Assembly: GCA_009767595.1 (NCBI GenBank)
Contig: VSDK01028513.1
Coordinates: forward strand, 273,752 to 337,751
DNA length: 64,000 nucleotides
Source of the DNA: Symbiodinium kawagutii
Lineage: Eukaryota > Sar > Dinophyceae > Suessiales > Symbiodiniaceae
Direction: 5' to 3'
Shown piece by piece: positions 1-11,560 of the stretch. Made by a program: the position numbers and the translations under genes. The notes under the pieces were generated by a model that worked only from the letters and a program-made list of their open reading frames with translations, had not been told where the DNA came from and searched no databases. The number at the start of each line of letters is the position of its first letter. Position 1 is the first letter of the stretch.

Positions 1-69
1 CTGCGATATAATCGACAAAAGGTAGGTTTGCGGATTAACAATACGTTATTGATTAACACACGTACAAAA

Positions 70-172
70 CTGGTTGGTGGTTTCAACCCCTATGAAAGAT
101 ATTACAGTAGTCAACCAACCAATCATTTGTTAATACTAGGGAAAATACAAAATGCTTCAAACCATTATCCAG
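70..172. mobile_element. Family B element (introner-like)
   Basis: It starts CTGGTTGGTGGTTTCAAC and ends with a decayed inverted copy (TTCAAACCATTATCCAG), with the family core GTCAACCAACCAAT inside. It abuts a family E element that begins near 174, so the two are back to back. Confidence 0.6.
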
Positions 173-173
173 T

Positions 174-315
174 AATGGCTGCCCAGGATTAATAAACCCT
201 AGGTTTATTAATTGGGGGTATCCCGGTATCCCCTATGAGCCTTGGTTTTCCATTAAAATGGGAACCCCCCTAGTTAATCAACCAGGGGTTTAGCTTCATC
301 CTGGGTAGCCATTAG
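174..315. mobile_element. Family E element (palindromic, about 140 bases)
   Basis: The ends TGGCTGCCCAGGA and TCCTGGGTAGCCA are inverted repeats. Inside are AACCCTAGG/GGGGTATCC blocks and ATCAACCAGGGGTTTAGCTT. Related fragments occur at 17030-17180 and 17340-17455. Confidence 0.5.
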
Positions 316-616
316 TAGATATACAGAATCCATGCATCATCAACCCCAGTGTATTAGCCTGGCCAGAGATTTGAATTGGAGACCTGGTGCTGGCTACCCT
401 CGTCCCACTGACCTAGGCAGTTCTCAAGGTATGCGCGAGGTTCGAACGCATGGCTGATGCCAAACCACACCAAATCAACATCATTTCGCCACGGATTCCA
501 GCAATGATGGGAAAAGCGACCTGGAAAACCAGAGGAAACCCTACTAGCTGATGGTCAAAACAAGGGTCTCTAACATTGATTTTCCCACGAACCAACCCAG
601 CGAAGGAATGTTTTTT

Positions 617-817
617 TTAATATATAAACGACTGCAGTAGCTGCGAAGCCCCACCACTCTGAAGGGACTCGACCAACAACTGCGACCTCTGTTTATCAAG
701 GCACAACTCACAAACAAAGGGCTCTCCAGAACGATTGGCCTCAGCAGGAAGGCTTACCCCACGAGAGATCACAGATCCAAGTGACACGTCATTCTCGAGA
801 TATTGACCAAGAACCAT
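617..817 (-). CDS. Candidate exon, unknown protein
   Basis: An open frame of 66 codons on the minus strand with exon-like composition. It contains GEPFVCELCLDKQRSQLLVE, a possible CxxC pair. A GGGGTAAGCC site followed by CCTGCTGAG inside it means part could be a short intron. Product not recognised; the plus-strand frame is less protein-like. Confidence 0.42.
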   Translation of the reverse strand: MVLGQYLENDVSLGSVISRGVSLPAEANRSGEPFVCELCLDKQRSQLLVESLQSGGASQLLQSFIY

Positions 818-1637
818 TTATGGTCATGCTTATCATGCTAACATGCTACACTTAAGGCCGTTACCAAATTTGATGATGCTTTTGGAATGACTGATTGGCA
901 GTATGTACAAAAATAATCATCTGTTGACATGGATGACACCTGTCAAACTTGCGAAACGGGCAATTGCAGCAGCAGCGTTTGGTGTGACGTCGCCTTAGGT
1001 TTCGATGTCCCTTGTACCATGGTGAGCCTCGGTTGGTTCCTTCCACTGATCGATGCTTTGACCAACCCACAAGGACCAGCTGCCACAGGGCTCCTGATCC
1101 TTGGTTAAAAGAAATGATGGTAATGATGCAGCTGTTAATGGTGGTTTGTAAGGGTTCATGCATGCTTCAGATGAGAACCTTGGCAGGGGCTGATTAATGG
1201 CTAATGATTGGGATAATAACCAGCAATAATTGCTGTTGGCTATTGATGGCTGGTCCAGCTGTTATAAACCACCTCTCGTTTTGAACTGCTGGTGATCCAC
1301 CATAAAGTATGGAGGATTTACTAAGAGCTGGATTCCTCATTGCTTTTGATAGCAATGGTTGATGCTGAACAGCACCAGTTGATACAGAATCTGTGCATAT
1401 ACTGTTGATCTCTATCCTCGAAAAAGAAACACACCAACAGCTGGGAATGGCCATGGTGTCAACCTAATGCTTCGACAACAAGAAAAAAATGGTTGGATAC
1501 AATGAATAAGCACACTTTTACAAACCATAGATGAAACAACTGCAAGTAATGTATGCTACAAGTACCTGTGACAGAAACAAGACTCTTTAGACATACCTCT
1601 GTATTCACGCAAGAGTCTCATAAAGCTATGCAGTCAC

Positions 1638-1728
1638 CTCGGTTGCTCTTGGCTGCCCCGACATTGACCAGAAGCACAGGCAATGAGCCATCTGGCGGCT
1701 GGAGGTCATCGATGGTTCCAAGAAACAT
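1638..1728 (-). CDS. Candidate exon, unknown protein
   Basis: Thirty codons ending at a donor AACCGAG/GTGACTG. The frame reads IDDLQPPDGSLPVLLVNVG in its middle, well balanced and free of stops. A family A element lies just upstream on the minus strand. The 5' boundary is uncertain; ATG at 1726-1728 is only the first Met visible. Confidence 0.5.
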
Positions 1729-1796
1729 GATTGGTGGTGGTTTCTCAAGCCAGTTTGTGGACGCCCCAAGCTATGGTTGGTTCATCACTTTCAGTG

Positions 1797-1907
1797 GGTG
1801 TTTCTCAAAATAGGGGACCCCGGGACCCCCCAAATGATCCACTTGGAATCAGTTTTGCTAAATAACCAACCATTTTTGGGGTACCCCTATGAATTGAGAA
1901 ACTGCCA
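1797..1907. mobile_element. Family A element
   Basis: It carries the family A inverted termini TTTCTCAAAATAGGGG and GGGGTACCCCTATGAATTGAG, with the conserved inner block AAATGATCC and AACCAACCATTTTTGGGG. Confidence 0.6.
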
Positions 1908-2311
1908 AGTGGTTAATACAGTTCATAAAGGATGATTCAAGGCTACCCCTATGAATTGAGAAACACTTGCATGACTACCATTCATGATCTGACGTGACAT
2001 GATATGATTCTGACATGACCAAGCCAACCTCTGGCTCACCATACTAGGATTCTCACCATAAACAGTGGTAGATAACCCCTACCGGATGACAACCCCATGA
2101 TTGTCACCATGAATGCTGGCCAAAGCTCATGTTTCTGCACGCGCTACATTATCAGAGATGCGCCACCACTTTTGAGAAAACCAATATACAAATGATGATT
2201 TATATATACACACATTGACAAGCACATCATAGCGCCTCTTTCTGTCTGCACGTGCCATCTATGCATCTACGCAGTCCATGTGCATATCAACAATTGTTTC
2301 TTAGTTTTTTT

Positions 2312-2416
2312 CTATGTAGGGCCCCATGGGATAGTTCTGCCTAAGCCCGCCAAGCCCGTCGGAGTTGCATGGTACTCTTGTGTGCTGATGTGAGCAAGCT
2401 GCAGGCCATGCAGCAT
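2312..2416 (-). CDS. Candidate exon, unknown protein
   Basis: It follows a minus-strand acceptor TGGGGCAG/ and is open for 34 codons to a TAG at 2312-2314. The middle reads LAHISTQEYHATPTGLAGLG. A plus-strand frame ending in a good GTGAGC donor near 2389 is also open, so strand is likely but not certain. Confidence 0.42.
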   Translation of the reverse strand: MLHGLQLAHISTQEYHATPTGLAGLGRTIPWGPT

Positions 2417-2589
2417 CTGCCCCACATAAACACAGATGGGCACATATACAATGCATCTAAGAATGCAATACAATCCACCAATAAGTTTCAATGCCTATTT
2501 CCGCGAATAGACATATAAACATACACATACATGTTATATGTAAATATACTACGTGTATCCAAAACATCTGCATAAGCAAATACAAACAA

Positions 2590-2660
2590 CAATAAACACA
2601 TATATATATATATGTTAACATAAATACATATATATATATATACATATACATATAGACATA
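2590..2660. repeat. (TA)n / (CATATA)n low-complexity tract
   Basis: Interrupted runs of tatatata with acatatat. The overlapping minus-strand frame is rich in Tyr, Ile and Met only because of this repeat. Confidence 0.85.
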
Positions 2661-3404
2661 TCTACTTATGTAAATAGTATTTGTACATACACAGGTACAG
2701 TATATGGTACATACAAGAATGTACAAATGTGTACAATCCATGTGCTGCGCATTGATTTGATGAGCGGTTGATGGTCTCCGTAATTCATCAAACCACTGCA
2801 GCCATGATTCTTGACGGACCATTGTAGGTCAGATTGTTGCTAGCAAACTGCTATTACATGTAATACTTAGTTGCGGAAGCTTCACAATCTGCTACTTTGG
2901 GAGGAGACAGCATCCAGCCCCTCTGCATTCCTCAGCTTAAAGACCTTATTTGGCGCCGAATTGGATGCTTATCTACTTACATGCTTGATAGTTCACCGTG
3001 CAGCCAGCACTGGTTCGATGATAATCATTACCAACTAAATATTCTAGTGTTAACACTTCTGCCCTGCATTCTGAAACATTATTGACCACTATTCACCACT
3101 ATTTCTGCGACACGTAAGCACTATGATAATTATGAATTATGACTTTGGTTCCAATGATCATGTTCTATCAATTACAAGTAACTACCCATCTATCTACCGC
3201 TTCTACCAGCTAGTTCACTATTTACCATTATTTCCAACCATCATAGATAAGCACAGTCATTAACCATTATGACTTATTTTAGATAAATTGCAATTAATTG
3301 ACTACTAATCACTATAGTTATTGTCATAATTACGCAACTACAATCAGTTTTACCCACTTAATTCTTACCATCATTAACACTATGACTACTACCAGTTATG
3401 ACTG

Positions 3405-3462
3405 CAATGTGGGCCCCTCTAGTTATTGCAATAAGCCAACTTAGCTAACTAAGGGGACCCAC
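3405..3462. mobile_element. Short family D element forming an intron
   Basis: On the minus strand the exon ends TACAAG/GTGGGTCCCC, and the element runs to GGGGCCCACATTGCAG/. The same acceptor sequence ends the family D copy at 12692-12797. The element supplies both GT and AG. Confidence 0.6.
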
Positions 3463-3590
3463 CTTGTACCCGCAACGGTCCCTTGCCAAATGCATTTCCA
3501 CCACTTCCAAGCACCGTTTCATTGGCGTGGTCGCGCCTGCAGCCGCGCTTTGCATGGCCTTCTCAGCTGCTCTGCACATCCGATCAATGC
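3463..3590 (-). CDS. Exon of unknown protein
   Basis: The acceptor is CGTTGCCCAG/GC and the donor is TACAAG/GTGGGT. The 128 bases give about 42 codons with a helical, charged composition (CRAAEKAMQSAAAGATTPMK, then CLEVVEMHLARD). The donor lies inside the terminal repeat of the adjoining family D element. Family unknown. Confidence 0.68.
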
Positions 3591-3735
3591 CTGGGCAACG
3601 TGACAGGAACCAGGGAAATTCATGGTGGACATGGGATTTTCTATGGCTAAGTATGATTAATAATGGTTAATAAGAGGGGGAAATCTCCAACAACAAGGGC
3701 CAAACAACCAGTATATATATATACATATCATATGG

Positions 3736-3831
3736 TCGTTTCTCAAAAGTGGAACCCCAAATATGGCTGGTTTGTTACCAAAAAAAAATAAAATATTGGA
3801 TGATGTGGGGGTACCGTATGGAGTGAGAAGC
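3736..3831. mobile_element. Family A element (decayed)
   Basis: GTTTCTCAAAAGTGGAACCCC at one end and GTGGGGGTACCGTATGGAGTGAGAAG at the other, with the inner block AATATGGCTGGTTTGTTA. Confidence 0.5.
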
Positions 3832-4139
3832 TCACACACGAGTGCATCCCCAGCATGGGAGAGCTATTCATGATGATAAGGTGTACTGTAATCACCAAAA
3901 TGGACGTATCGAAGCTATATGGTGGGTTCTCCAGTCATCTCGGTACCTGCAGTTATCATCCAGTTTATTAATCATGTATGATCAATAACAAACCCATCAT
4001 AACTTAGGGGCGTTCCCTATTTTGAGAACCCCCATCCATAGTAGTTGTTTGACCATTGTTGCTGGTGATTTTCCCCTATCATCAACTACTACTAACCATA
4101 GTTAACCATAATGTATTCAGCTGACCTGCACCGTTTTAC

Positions 4140-4228
4140 ATCTCGGACTTGCATTTACTGGACATTTCCATGGCATTATGGAACTTGCCAGTGTCCACAA
4201 GCTTCCCGCGAAGCAGCCGACTCCAAAG
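4140..4228 (-). CDS. Candidate exon, PPR/TPR-like helix
   Basis: The acceptor is GTCTCTAG/ and the donor GAGAT/GTAAAA. In the frame with most third-position G/C it reads RGKLVDTGKFHNAMEMSSKC, resembling one helical hairpin of a PPR or TPR repeat. The other two minus frames are open too, so the frame is inferred. Confidence 0.48.
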
Positions 4229-4458
4229 CTAGAGACTCCAATTGCCCAGAGATCGACATCTGTGAAACACCAAACAAACTTCAACAACCCCTTGAGCCTC
4301 ACCAAGCAAGCAGCATTACCCATCACTGATCACCGTCAACCCATGAACCCTCACTGAGCATCATCAACCATCATGAACTACTAAGCCATGCACCCAAGCA
4401 AATCTTACGCACCCCATCATGCGTAACCTGCATGAGTCGGGCGAGAGTTGTGGCTTAC

Positions 4459-4514
4459 CAACTATTGAGGGCGGAGCCACCCATGGATCTACCGTTATTG
4501 ACCATTTGTGGTTG
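4459..4514 (-). CDS. Short candidate exon
   Basis: A 56-base exon with both sites clear: GCTATGCAG/ before and AATAGTTG/GTAAGC after. Frame 0 (QMVNNGRSMGGSALNS) matches the phase of the exon at 4814-4963; another frame is also open. No family recognised. Confidence 0.5.
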
Positions 4515-4813
4515 CTGCATAGCTGGGGGTACCCTCAAATCATGCAGTTCAGCCACATATTTGTTTATGAATAAACCGACCATTTTGGGGGTCACCCATT
4601 TTTCAGAAACACCCATTAGAGCCATCCCAAAAAAATATGCTCATCAATCATCCACCCATCCAAAATATTTGGGGACAAAAAAAACAGTGAACAAATATCC
4701 TCATCAATCAACCAACCGACCCTCCAAAACATTGAGGAAAATGAAACATGTGAAAAAAACAGTCATTTAAATCATTTAAGCTATGGTTGCCTTCCCCCCC
4801 CTTTATTGGTCAC

Positions 4814-4963
4814 CAGCTCTTGGTCACTTGTGCCTCGGTGGTGATTCCCAGCTGAGTGACTCGCGCCCGTGACGACAGAGGCCACATCCCCATTCCATGA
4901 TCCCATGGGCAAGCTAGGATATAAGCCCTCGTTAGAAGTGGTCTCCAGTAAACTAACCTGGAA
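4814..4963 (-). CDS. Exon of unknown protein, bounded by an introner
   Basis: Exactly 50 codons. The acceptor CCAACCAG/ is the end of the family B element at 4964-5072 and the donor is GAGCTG/GTGACC. The sequence is Ser/Gly/Thr-rich (DVASVVTGASHSAGNHHRG), so it may be a loop or linker. Confidence 0.7.
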
Positions 4964-5072
4964 CTGGTTGGTGACCGGTTGGTGGTTCCAACCCGTGTGA
5001 AAAATAATAGTCAACCAACCAGTTGTTAATCATTACTAGTGAACATAAAAAATGTTTGAAACCACCAACCAG
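4964..5072. mobile_element. Family B element acting as an intron end
   Basis: CTGGTTGGTGACCGGTTGG at the left has a partial internal duplication of the terminus; AAACCACCAACCAG is at the right. It is flanked on both sides by GGAA, a possible 4-base target duplication. Confidence 0.7.
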
Positions 5073-5203
5073 GGAAGCTCAAAATATCATGTTTTGAGAG
5101 GTAACACCTTGTAAATGGGGGATTTTCCATGCAACCAGGTTAGATTACCAGAGCGTAGCGATGGGGAAACAGTTGAGGTATCGCACTGACCAAATCATCC
5201 CAC

Positions 5204-5261
5204 CCTGCCATCTGCCATCCCAGATGCTCTTTTCTGCATCTATTCCAGCCGCAGCCGCTGC
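5204..5261 (-). CDS. Short candidate exon (Ala-rich)
   Basis: The acceptor is GCTGCTCAG/ and the donor GGCAGG/GTGGGATG. The 19 codons read AAAAAGIDAEKSIWDGRWQ. The same frame stays open past the donor to a TAA, so a last exon is possible. Confidence 0.48.
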
Positions 5262-5461
5262 CTGAGCAGCGTTTGTCGCATGTGAGGCATTCCATGTGAG
5301 GCATCCCATGTTTCATGCGCCAAATCCCTCCACAGCAAGGCTCCCGGGAAACAATGAGCCACCCATTTCAGAGCAGCTGCTGCTTGCGGATGACCATGGT
5401 CCCCTTGGAGTTGGAACTGCCCCATGAGGAGCAACTCAGATTCCAGCCATTTTTGGTGCAA
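5262..5461 (-). CDS. Candidate exon upstream of the 5204 exon
   Basis: A 66-codon open frame with an Ala- and Trp-containing helical stretch (GHPQAAAALKWVAHCFPG). Splice limits are not clear and third-position GC is only moderate. It may be two overlapping real and shadow frames. Confidence 0.3.
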
Positions 5462-6360
5462 TCATGAAGCACTGCTAAGTCATGGCACTGATCGTATGAC
5501 CGCCATCATTCAATCTGTGAGAATATAGTTGGTTGGCAAATCTAGTTTCAACATTTTGTTTTCAACCTAACCTGGTGTCAACGCCTTCCCCACCCAACGT
5601 GGTTCACCCGCCCCATACGTCACTGCTGTGCTGTGGCGCCTTGTTCAGTGCAGCCGCTGCGACCGTCTGATTTACTATCTGAGTGCAGCCGCTCCCAACA
5701 CATTCTGCGGCAGTGCATCCCAATAGTGCCTCAGAGGCAAGGTCTCAATGGAAAATGATGCATGTTTTTCTTGGATCATTTATCATATTTGATTCATATG
5801 TTTTAAGCTCATGTTATTGTCTTTTTCAGTGTTTATCATTTTAAACATGATTTTATGATATTATATTTGTAGTTTGTCGAACGAGACTGCACATCAAGCG
5901 TGTTGAGGTACGTTTTTGTGTTCGGGCCGTTCAACGTTCGCGTGGTCGAACTTTGGGAGTTAAACATTCCGTCATTGAATATGTGCATGTGAATGGTGTG
6001 AAAGTCAATCTACACTGAATATGTGTTGACACAGGTAACTGGAATAAGTGTGTCAATTTGGCAGCGGTCGATACTTCCTTGCAAGAACCATGGTTTTGCT
6101 GTGCAAACTTTATAGCAGATGACAATCAAGGGACCTGAAACAGTGGCAAACAGTGGTACATGCTAGAAACCAAACCGTTGGACGATTCCCAGGTTGCGAG
6201 CCAGGTGCCTGCAAGGGTTTAACCGATGACATGGCTTGACCAAAACTGCGATTGCTCGACCCTGGTTGTGTCCATTTGTTGGCGGCTCACCAAGGTCTGG
6301 TGGCCAAACAACTCAGGGAATGAATGGTGAACGAATCCATTCAACCGCCTGACTCTTCAC
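5462..6360. other. Intron or spacer without a supported exon
   Basis: AT-rich, no tandem repeat and no family A-D copy. A minus-strand frame at 5931-6125 is open but has no splice support. Confidence 0.5.
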
Positions 6361-6477
6361 CCTGCCACCGAAGCTCCTCAAATCCTTTGCTCACGTGTCG
6401 AATCGGAAATCCCTTTGTCCTGTCGTGGCAAAGCTGGCAGTTCGTGCTCTGGCTGCCGGTCAGTTGACCCTGAGGCC
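6361..6477 (-). CDS. Exon with a CxxC motif
   Basis: The acceptor is GGTTACAG/ and the donor GGCAGG/GTGAAG; 39 codons in a consistent phase. The centre reads STNCQLCHDRTKGFPIRHVS: a Cys-x2-Cys-His cluster that could bind zinc, followed by basic residues. One pair alone does not define a family. Confidence 0.6.
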
Positions 6478-6845
6478 CTGTAACCCTGGCTCAGAAGCCA
6501 TCCCACAGTGACGGCCAAAGTAGGCAGCTACAAAACTGGTGGATGCCAACTTCGCATGTTCAGCCATCTAATCCATATACTTGGGAAACTTGGGAATGCA
6601 TAGGTTGTTACATCCACCTACGAACTGTTGCTAGTTATATCAATCCAACTATTAATCGCTTCCTACTATTACTATAAACCCCCCCTAATTATAAAAAACC
6701 ACCTTGGGGGTGCACTTCCTGATTTTTTTTGTCTTGGTCAATTGTATTTTCAATTGTAGCAATTGAAAAGTAAAAGAGGAACCACATTCCCCAAGCAACC
6801 GGTTCCCCCCCTATTACTAAAAACCCCTGGCTCAGTGGATGTTTA

Positions 6846-7915
6846 ATATTAGGGTCCTAAACACCCAAGTGGTTTTTATCCTTAGGGTCCTAAATTTAAT
6901 ATTAGGGTCCCCTTCGCGCAATTGGTTTTTGCAATTTTTGAATAGGTTTTAATAAAGAATCTAAAAAGNNNNNNNNNNNNNNNNNNNNNNNNNNNNNNNN
7001 NNNNNNNNNNNNNNNNNNNNNNNNNNNNNNNNNNNNNNNNNNNNNNNNNNNNNNNNNNNNNNNNNNNNNNNNNNNNNNNNNNNNNNNNNNNNNNNNNNNN
7101 NNNNNNNNNNNNNNNNNNNNNNNNNNNNNNNNNNNNNNNNNNNNNNNNNNNNNNNNNNNNNNNNNNNNNNNNNNNNNNNNNNNNNNNNNNNNNNNNNNNN
7201 NNNNNNNNNNNNNNNNNNNNNNNNNNNNNNNNNNNNNNNNNNNNNNNNNNNNNNNNNNNNNNNNNNNNNNNNNNNNNNNNNNNNNNNNNNNNNNNNNNNN
7301 NNNNNNNNNNNNNNNNNNNNNNNNNNNNNNNNNNNNNNNNNNNNNNNNNNNNNNNNNNNNNNNNNNNNNNNNNNNNNNNNNNNNNNNNNNNNNNNNNNNN
7401 NNNNNNNNNNNNNNNNNNNNNNNNNNNNNNNNNNNNNNNNNNNNNNNNNNNNNNNNNNNNNNNNNNNNNNNNNNNNNNNNNNNNNNNNNNNNNNNNNNNN
7501 NNNNNNNNNNNNNNNNNNNNNNNNNNNNNNNNNNNNNNNNNNNNNNNNNNNNNNNNNNNNNNNNNNNNNNNNNNNNNNNNNNNNNNNNNNNNNNNNNNNN
7601 NNNNNNNNNNNGCAAATATTCAACGCTCAAATGGTTTTTAAAATTAGGGTCCTAAATTTAATATTAGGGTCCCCTTGGTGAAAGTGGTTGTTGCAATTTT
7701 TGAATAGGTTTTAATAAAGAATTTAAAAAGGCAAATATTCAACGCTCAAAATGGTTTTTATCATTAGGGTCCTAAATTTAATATTAGGGTCCCCTTCGTG
7801 CGGTTGGCTTTTGCAATTTTTGAATAGGTTTTAATAAAGAATTTAAAAAGGCAAATATTCAACGCTCAAAATGGTTTTTATCATTAGGGTCCTAAATTTA
7901 ATATTAGGGTCCCCT
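6846..7915. repeat. Tandem satellite, about 120-base unit, interrupted by the gap
   Basis: The phrase AACGCTCAAAATGG recurs at 7741 and 7861, 120 bases apart, with an earlier copy at about 7622. Each unit holds ATTAGGGTCCTAAATTTAA and TTTTTGAATAGGTTTTAATA. A divergent copy precedes the gap, so the array probably spans it. Confidence 0.85.
6969..7611. other. Assembly gap (N run)
   Basis: A continuous run of N, flanked on both sides by the 120-base satellite, so array collapse is the likely cause. Confidence 0.99.
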
Positions 7916-8458
7916 AATATTAAATCTCCCCCTAATATAAAAAGCCCCTGGAGGCGCTTAGTATTTGGGGAGGGGGGGGGGACCGTTTAGTAATAGGGGG
8001 AAAAGATTACTGTATTGTTGGCTATCAAGCAGTGACCATTGTCAAGTGATCTTAGACACATACATTTGGATTGTTGGGACTGTGGCCCATGGTAACCCGA
8101 ACCATAAGTGGTGTACTCCCCAAATTTGCTGGTCTACCTGACTATGGATGGCAAAAAGAGGTATCAAATAAAACGATTGCTCCCAATCCTAGCGCCCACC
8201 CATGGGACAGGAACCAACCGGTTCTTGTGATCAGGTTCACAGTTCATGGTTGTAGCGAATCTATGCACCGCTTTGGTGAACGGATTCTGTTTTGAGGCAA
8301 ACTTTTATTTTTCAAACAAGTCAGAGCAAATAGACAAACTTCCATTGACCAGAACTCATCCACTTGAAGCATCTTATGATGTCAAGGCCTTTGCCTGTGC
8401 TAAACGCCTGTTTATACGTGCTACTCGTGGTGGAAAATGAGCGCCTGCAGCCGCTCAC

Positions 8459-8532
8459 CCCCTGTCCGCCTCGAGTCGCAAATCAAGTATGCGCTCCTCG
8501 GAAAGCTGCGATTTCCGGTTTCCCCAGGGGAG
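8459..8532 (-). CDS. Candidate exon, unknown protein
   Basis: The donor is a strong GACAGGGG/GTGAGC and a possible acceptor is CTGAAACAG/. The frame includes KSQLSEERILDLRLEADRG, a charged helix. The frame is open further upstream, so the start may lie nearer 8600. A plus-strand frame here is also open. Confidence 0.45.
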
Positions 8533-8747
8533 CTGTTTCAGACATGCCATGCGACTGCCATGTGGACGTTGGGCACCCCAAAAAATTGCTTCCCTACGGT
8601 GAATAATGGGCAGTGATAGGGGAACATCGGAACATCTCCAACAACCTGGTTTCAAAAATTGCTTGACTATGGTCAATCATGGTGAATGATAGCGGGAAAA
8701 TCTCCAACAGCAGTGGTTAAACAACACTTGTCTGTAGACTATGTTGT

Positions 8748-8845
8748 ACTTCCTCAAAGTAGCAACCCCCAAAATGGTTGGTTTATTGCGACAAATGATT
8801 GATATTAGATGATCAATTGTGGGTTCCCTACTCTGAGAAACCACC
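8748..8845. mobile_element. Family A element
   Basis: CTTCCTCAAAGTAGCAACCCC to CTCTGAGAAACCACC, with inner AAATGGTTGGTTTATTG. A second family A copy follows within 8 bases. Confidence 0.6.
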
Positions 8846-8852
8846 ATATAGT

Positions 8853-8964
8853 AGTTTCTTAGAATAGGGGTACCCCTAACTCATGTGTTTCAACATGTTT
8901 CAAGCATTGTCGGTAATAAGTAATAAACCATCCATTTTTGGGGCTACCTCCATTGCAGGAAACC
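8853..8964. mobile_element. Family A element, adjacent copy
   Basis: GTTTCTTAGAATAGGGGTACC at the left; the right terminus is decayed (GCAGGAAACCA). The inner block AATAAACCATCCATTTTTGGG is intact. Confidence 0.55.
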
Positions 8965-10195
8965 AACATATTGATAATACAATGCACCATGGTACTGTTT
9001 GGTTAACTATCAAAGCTAAGGACCATCTCAGCAAAGCTTCATCATTGCTTTGGTCAACTATCACTGATTATGTACAGCTGAGTATTGGAAAATGATTAAG
9101 CATATCATATCAATAACATGGATCATCTACAACCCGACAGAATCGGACAATCCATGGCTGTGCATTGGTGCCCACCTGACTCACCAGGCAGGCTGGGAAG
9201 AGAGGTGAGGACGTCATTGTTGGATATCAAGTCTAGTATCGACCATGGTTAGCCATAATCAACTAATCAACCACCATTCCTTAGCCGTTATCAACCACCA
9301 TCAACCAGTCAACTATGGTTGATACTGGTTGATCACTAGGGCCCTACAATTTTTATGGAGAACAAGCAACCTCTTGGCCATGCCATGACCAAGCAACACA
9401 CAAGGAACCACACAAACAAACACACTAAATAGGTACCTAATGAACAAACAATCCAACGAGCAAACAAAATGGGTGACTAACTCAATACCTAGCTGTCAAA
9501 GTAATTAAACAACTACTTAAAACAACTACAACAGGAAAAGCAACAAGGAAATGGGCAAGGGATATGGTCACAAGACTTCCATGATGCAGATATGGTCACA
9601 TGTTGGCATCGCCACCAATAATCAACATATACACAGGTGTGTGGTTTCAAATGGTGGTATGATTAATCCCTATTCAACAATCAATATCAGTCATCAGTCT
9701 TCATGATTCAATGATTAAGCATCACAATGTGTTGGGATGATTCACCAATGTTTAAATTGTTTTAATCGTTGTCAAGCCTCATCAACTAGTTTTATCCACT
9801 ACGTTGAACCATTTTTCATCAAATATATGATCAACTATTATAAGCACTACTATCAGCAAGTATTAACCAATTATCAGCACGTTTATCAACCGTACTCAAT
9901 GATTATCACCAATATTGACCATGACCAAACATTATCATATTTATCAACCATACGTCATTACCAACCTATCTAGCCCACAGCATCAATGATCAACCATTTC
10001 AATGTTGGCTAAACCATTGTGAAACATCATTAATCGTTTATCAACATGTATCAACCACTCTTAGCTCCTATTATCAACCAGCATCAACCATTGTCAACTA
10101 CTGTTTACCAAAGTTCACTATAGCTGAATTATTATCATCAACCATAGCTATCATTTATCAACAATTACTATCAATGACAGCCACTCCTATGATCA
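8965..10195. other. Intron or spacer of degenerate CCATCAACCA-like sequence
   Basis: Dominated by imperfect ATCAACCA/TTATCAAC phrases on the plus strand. A possible micro-exon (CTCTCTTCCCAG/ then /GTGAGT on the minus strand, around 9190) is the only splice-like feature. Confidence 0.5.
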
Positions 10196-10336
10196 GGTGG
10201 GGCCCCCAAGTTATAACTTGCTTTATGAGACATTTAACTGTGGTCACATCTACCATTTGCCTAGTAGTTACGCTCGTTATAAGCCAACTTAACCTACTTA
10301 TGTGCGCCAACAAATCGCTATCACCTGGGGCCCCAT
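10196..10336. mobile_element. Family D element
   Basis: GGTGGGGCCCCCAAG at the left and CTGGGGCCCCATCTTG at the right form the inverted termini. The right end coincides with the end of the exon at 10337, but the expected GT is AT here, so this donor would be noncanonical or mutated. Confidence 0.55.
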
Positions 10337-10471
10337 CTTGAATCCACCATTTGTATCCGACAGTGTCAATGATTTGACCTCCTGCTCCACATCCCGATTT
10401 GCCCAAGTATCTCGTCCGTTGCCGGCGGATTGATCTGCAGGGTTCAGGCGCGGTTCGAAGGTGAGGAATGG
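10337..10471 (-). CDS. Exon of unknown protein
   Basis: A 45-codon frame, phase 0 at both ends. The acceptor is GGTCTTCAG/; the 3' end abuts a family D element (TTCAAG/ATGGGG). The composition is strongly coding (NRDVEQEVKSLTLSDTNGG). Two plus-strand frames here are broken by stops. Confidence 0.65.
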
Positions 10472-11560
10472 CTGAAGACCCGACGGGTCAAATGATGTTG
10501 CTTAGATGATGGTTCATCTTTGGCAAAATGACGGCTTCTTTCGCTTCAATAATGGTTTAATTATCATGGCTGAAATCATGGTTAATCTTTGGTTAATAAT
10601 GGTTTCTGCTTGTTTTAATGATGTATGTATACTAATATATCATCGATGTTTATCTGATTTTATAATATGCATAAATGCATACCAACAACAAATCCAATGC
10701 GTGCAGTTACTTGGTATTTCCTGGTATATTCACAGTTGGGCCCCCAACCTCCCAAAACTCATCATTTCAGATTGGAACTTGGCAGATTCAGGGATGTGAC
10801 TTTTGTATCAACACGCATGCGCTCTCCGCATCAATCCTCTGGCTTAGTTAGGAATAAGATGGCCGTGAGATGAGAATGGATGTAGCCATGTAGCCCTATC
10901 TAGTTGGTATCCGTAAATCTCCCAAAGCTGTCTTTGCTGGCTTGTTCGCAGACCGATTTGTTGGCTGGTTAAGATTGACCTGGAGCGACATATGCTTGTG
11001 GTTGTCTCCTGTTATCACCTAGTATCACCCATTACTCATCTATAGTTGGTTGTCTCTTTGTATTGCTTGTCAACCATCATCAACCACGATTATTGACTCC
11101 TGACTAGCCTCACTAACATCACTTTCAAACATTGCTGCTCATTATTAGTCAACGCTCCTAAATCTTTGTGTGAATCATGAATGGTAGTGACCTGCAGCAA
11201 ATGCCCTATCATTAGCCCCCATAAAAGGAGGAAGTTGTTCCTACGAGTATCCATGATCAATCAGTGATTGTATGCGATCACCCATGGTCAAGCACCACTG
11301 ACCAATGTCGGTTTTTGTTGTCCTGCTATCAACCACTTATCTTATCCACACATATTCTCCCATTCTCATACCTTTACCATTGCTACATCATGAATAACCC
11401 TTCTTACACCACTAATATATCATTACTACACCGCATATTATGAAACCATCATTTTATCTCTGAGTATCACCTAGTGTTGTTAAATCCTTAACTCATCTAT
11501 GATTGTTGTTTGTTGTGAAACCATCATTTTATCGCCAAATGTCACCAGCAATGCCATCAC

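Noticed and set aside
2457-2822. A 121-codon Tyr/Ile/Met-rich minus frame
   Set aside because: It spans the TATATA tract and has no coding composition.
4117-4326. Protein-kinase-like DLWAIGV motif in a minus frame
   Set aside because: A seven-residue chance match; another frame of the same island has better third-position composition, and no other kinase motif is near.
6902-7630. Open frames of over 200 codons across the gap
   Set aside because: They consist almost wholly of undetermined bases; the flanks are the 120-base satellite.
7640-7915. Telomere sequence (TTAGGG words)
   Set aside because: The words occur once per 120-base unit and not in tandem.
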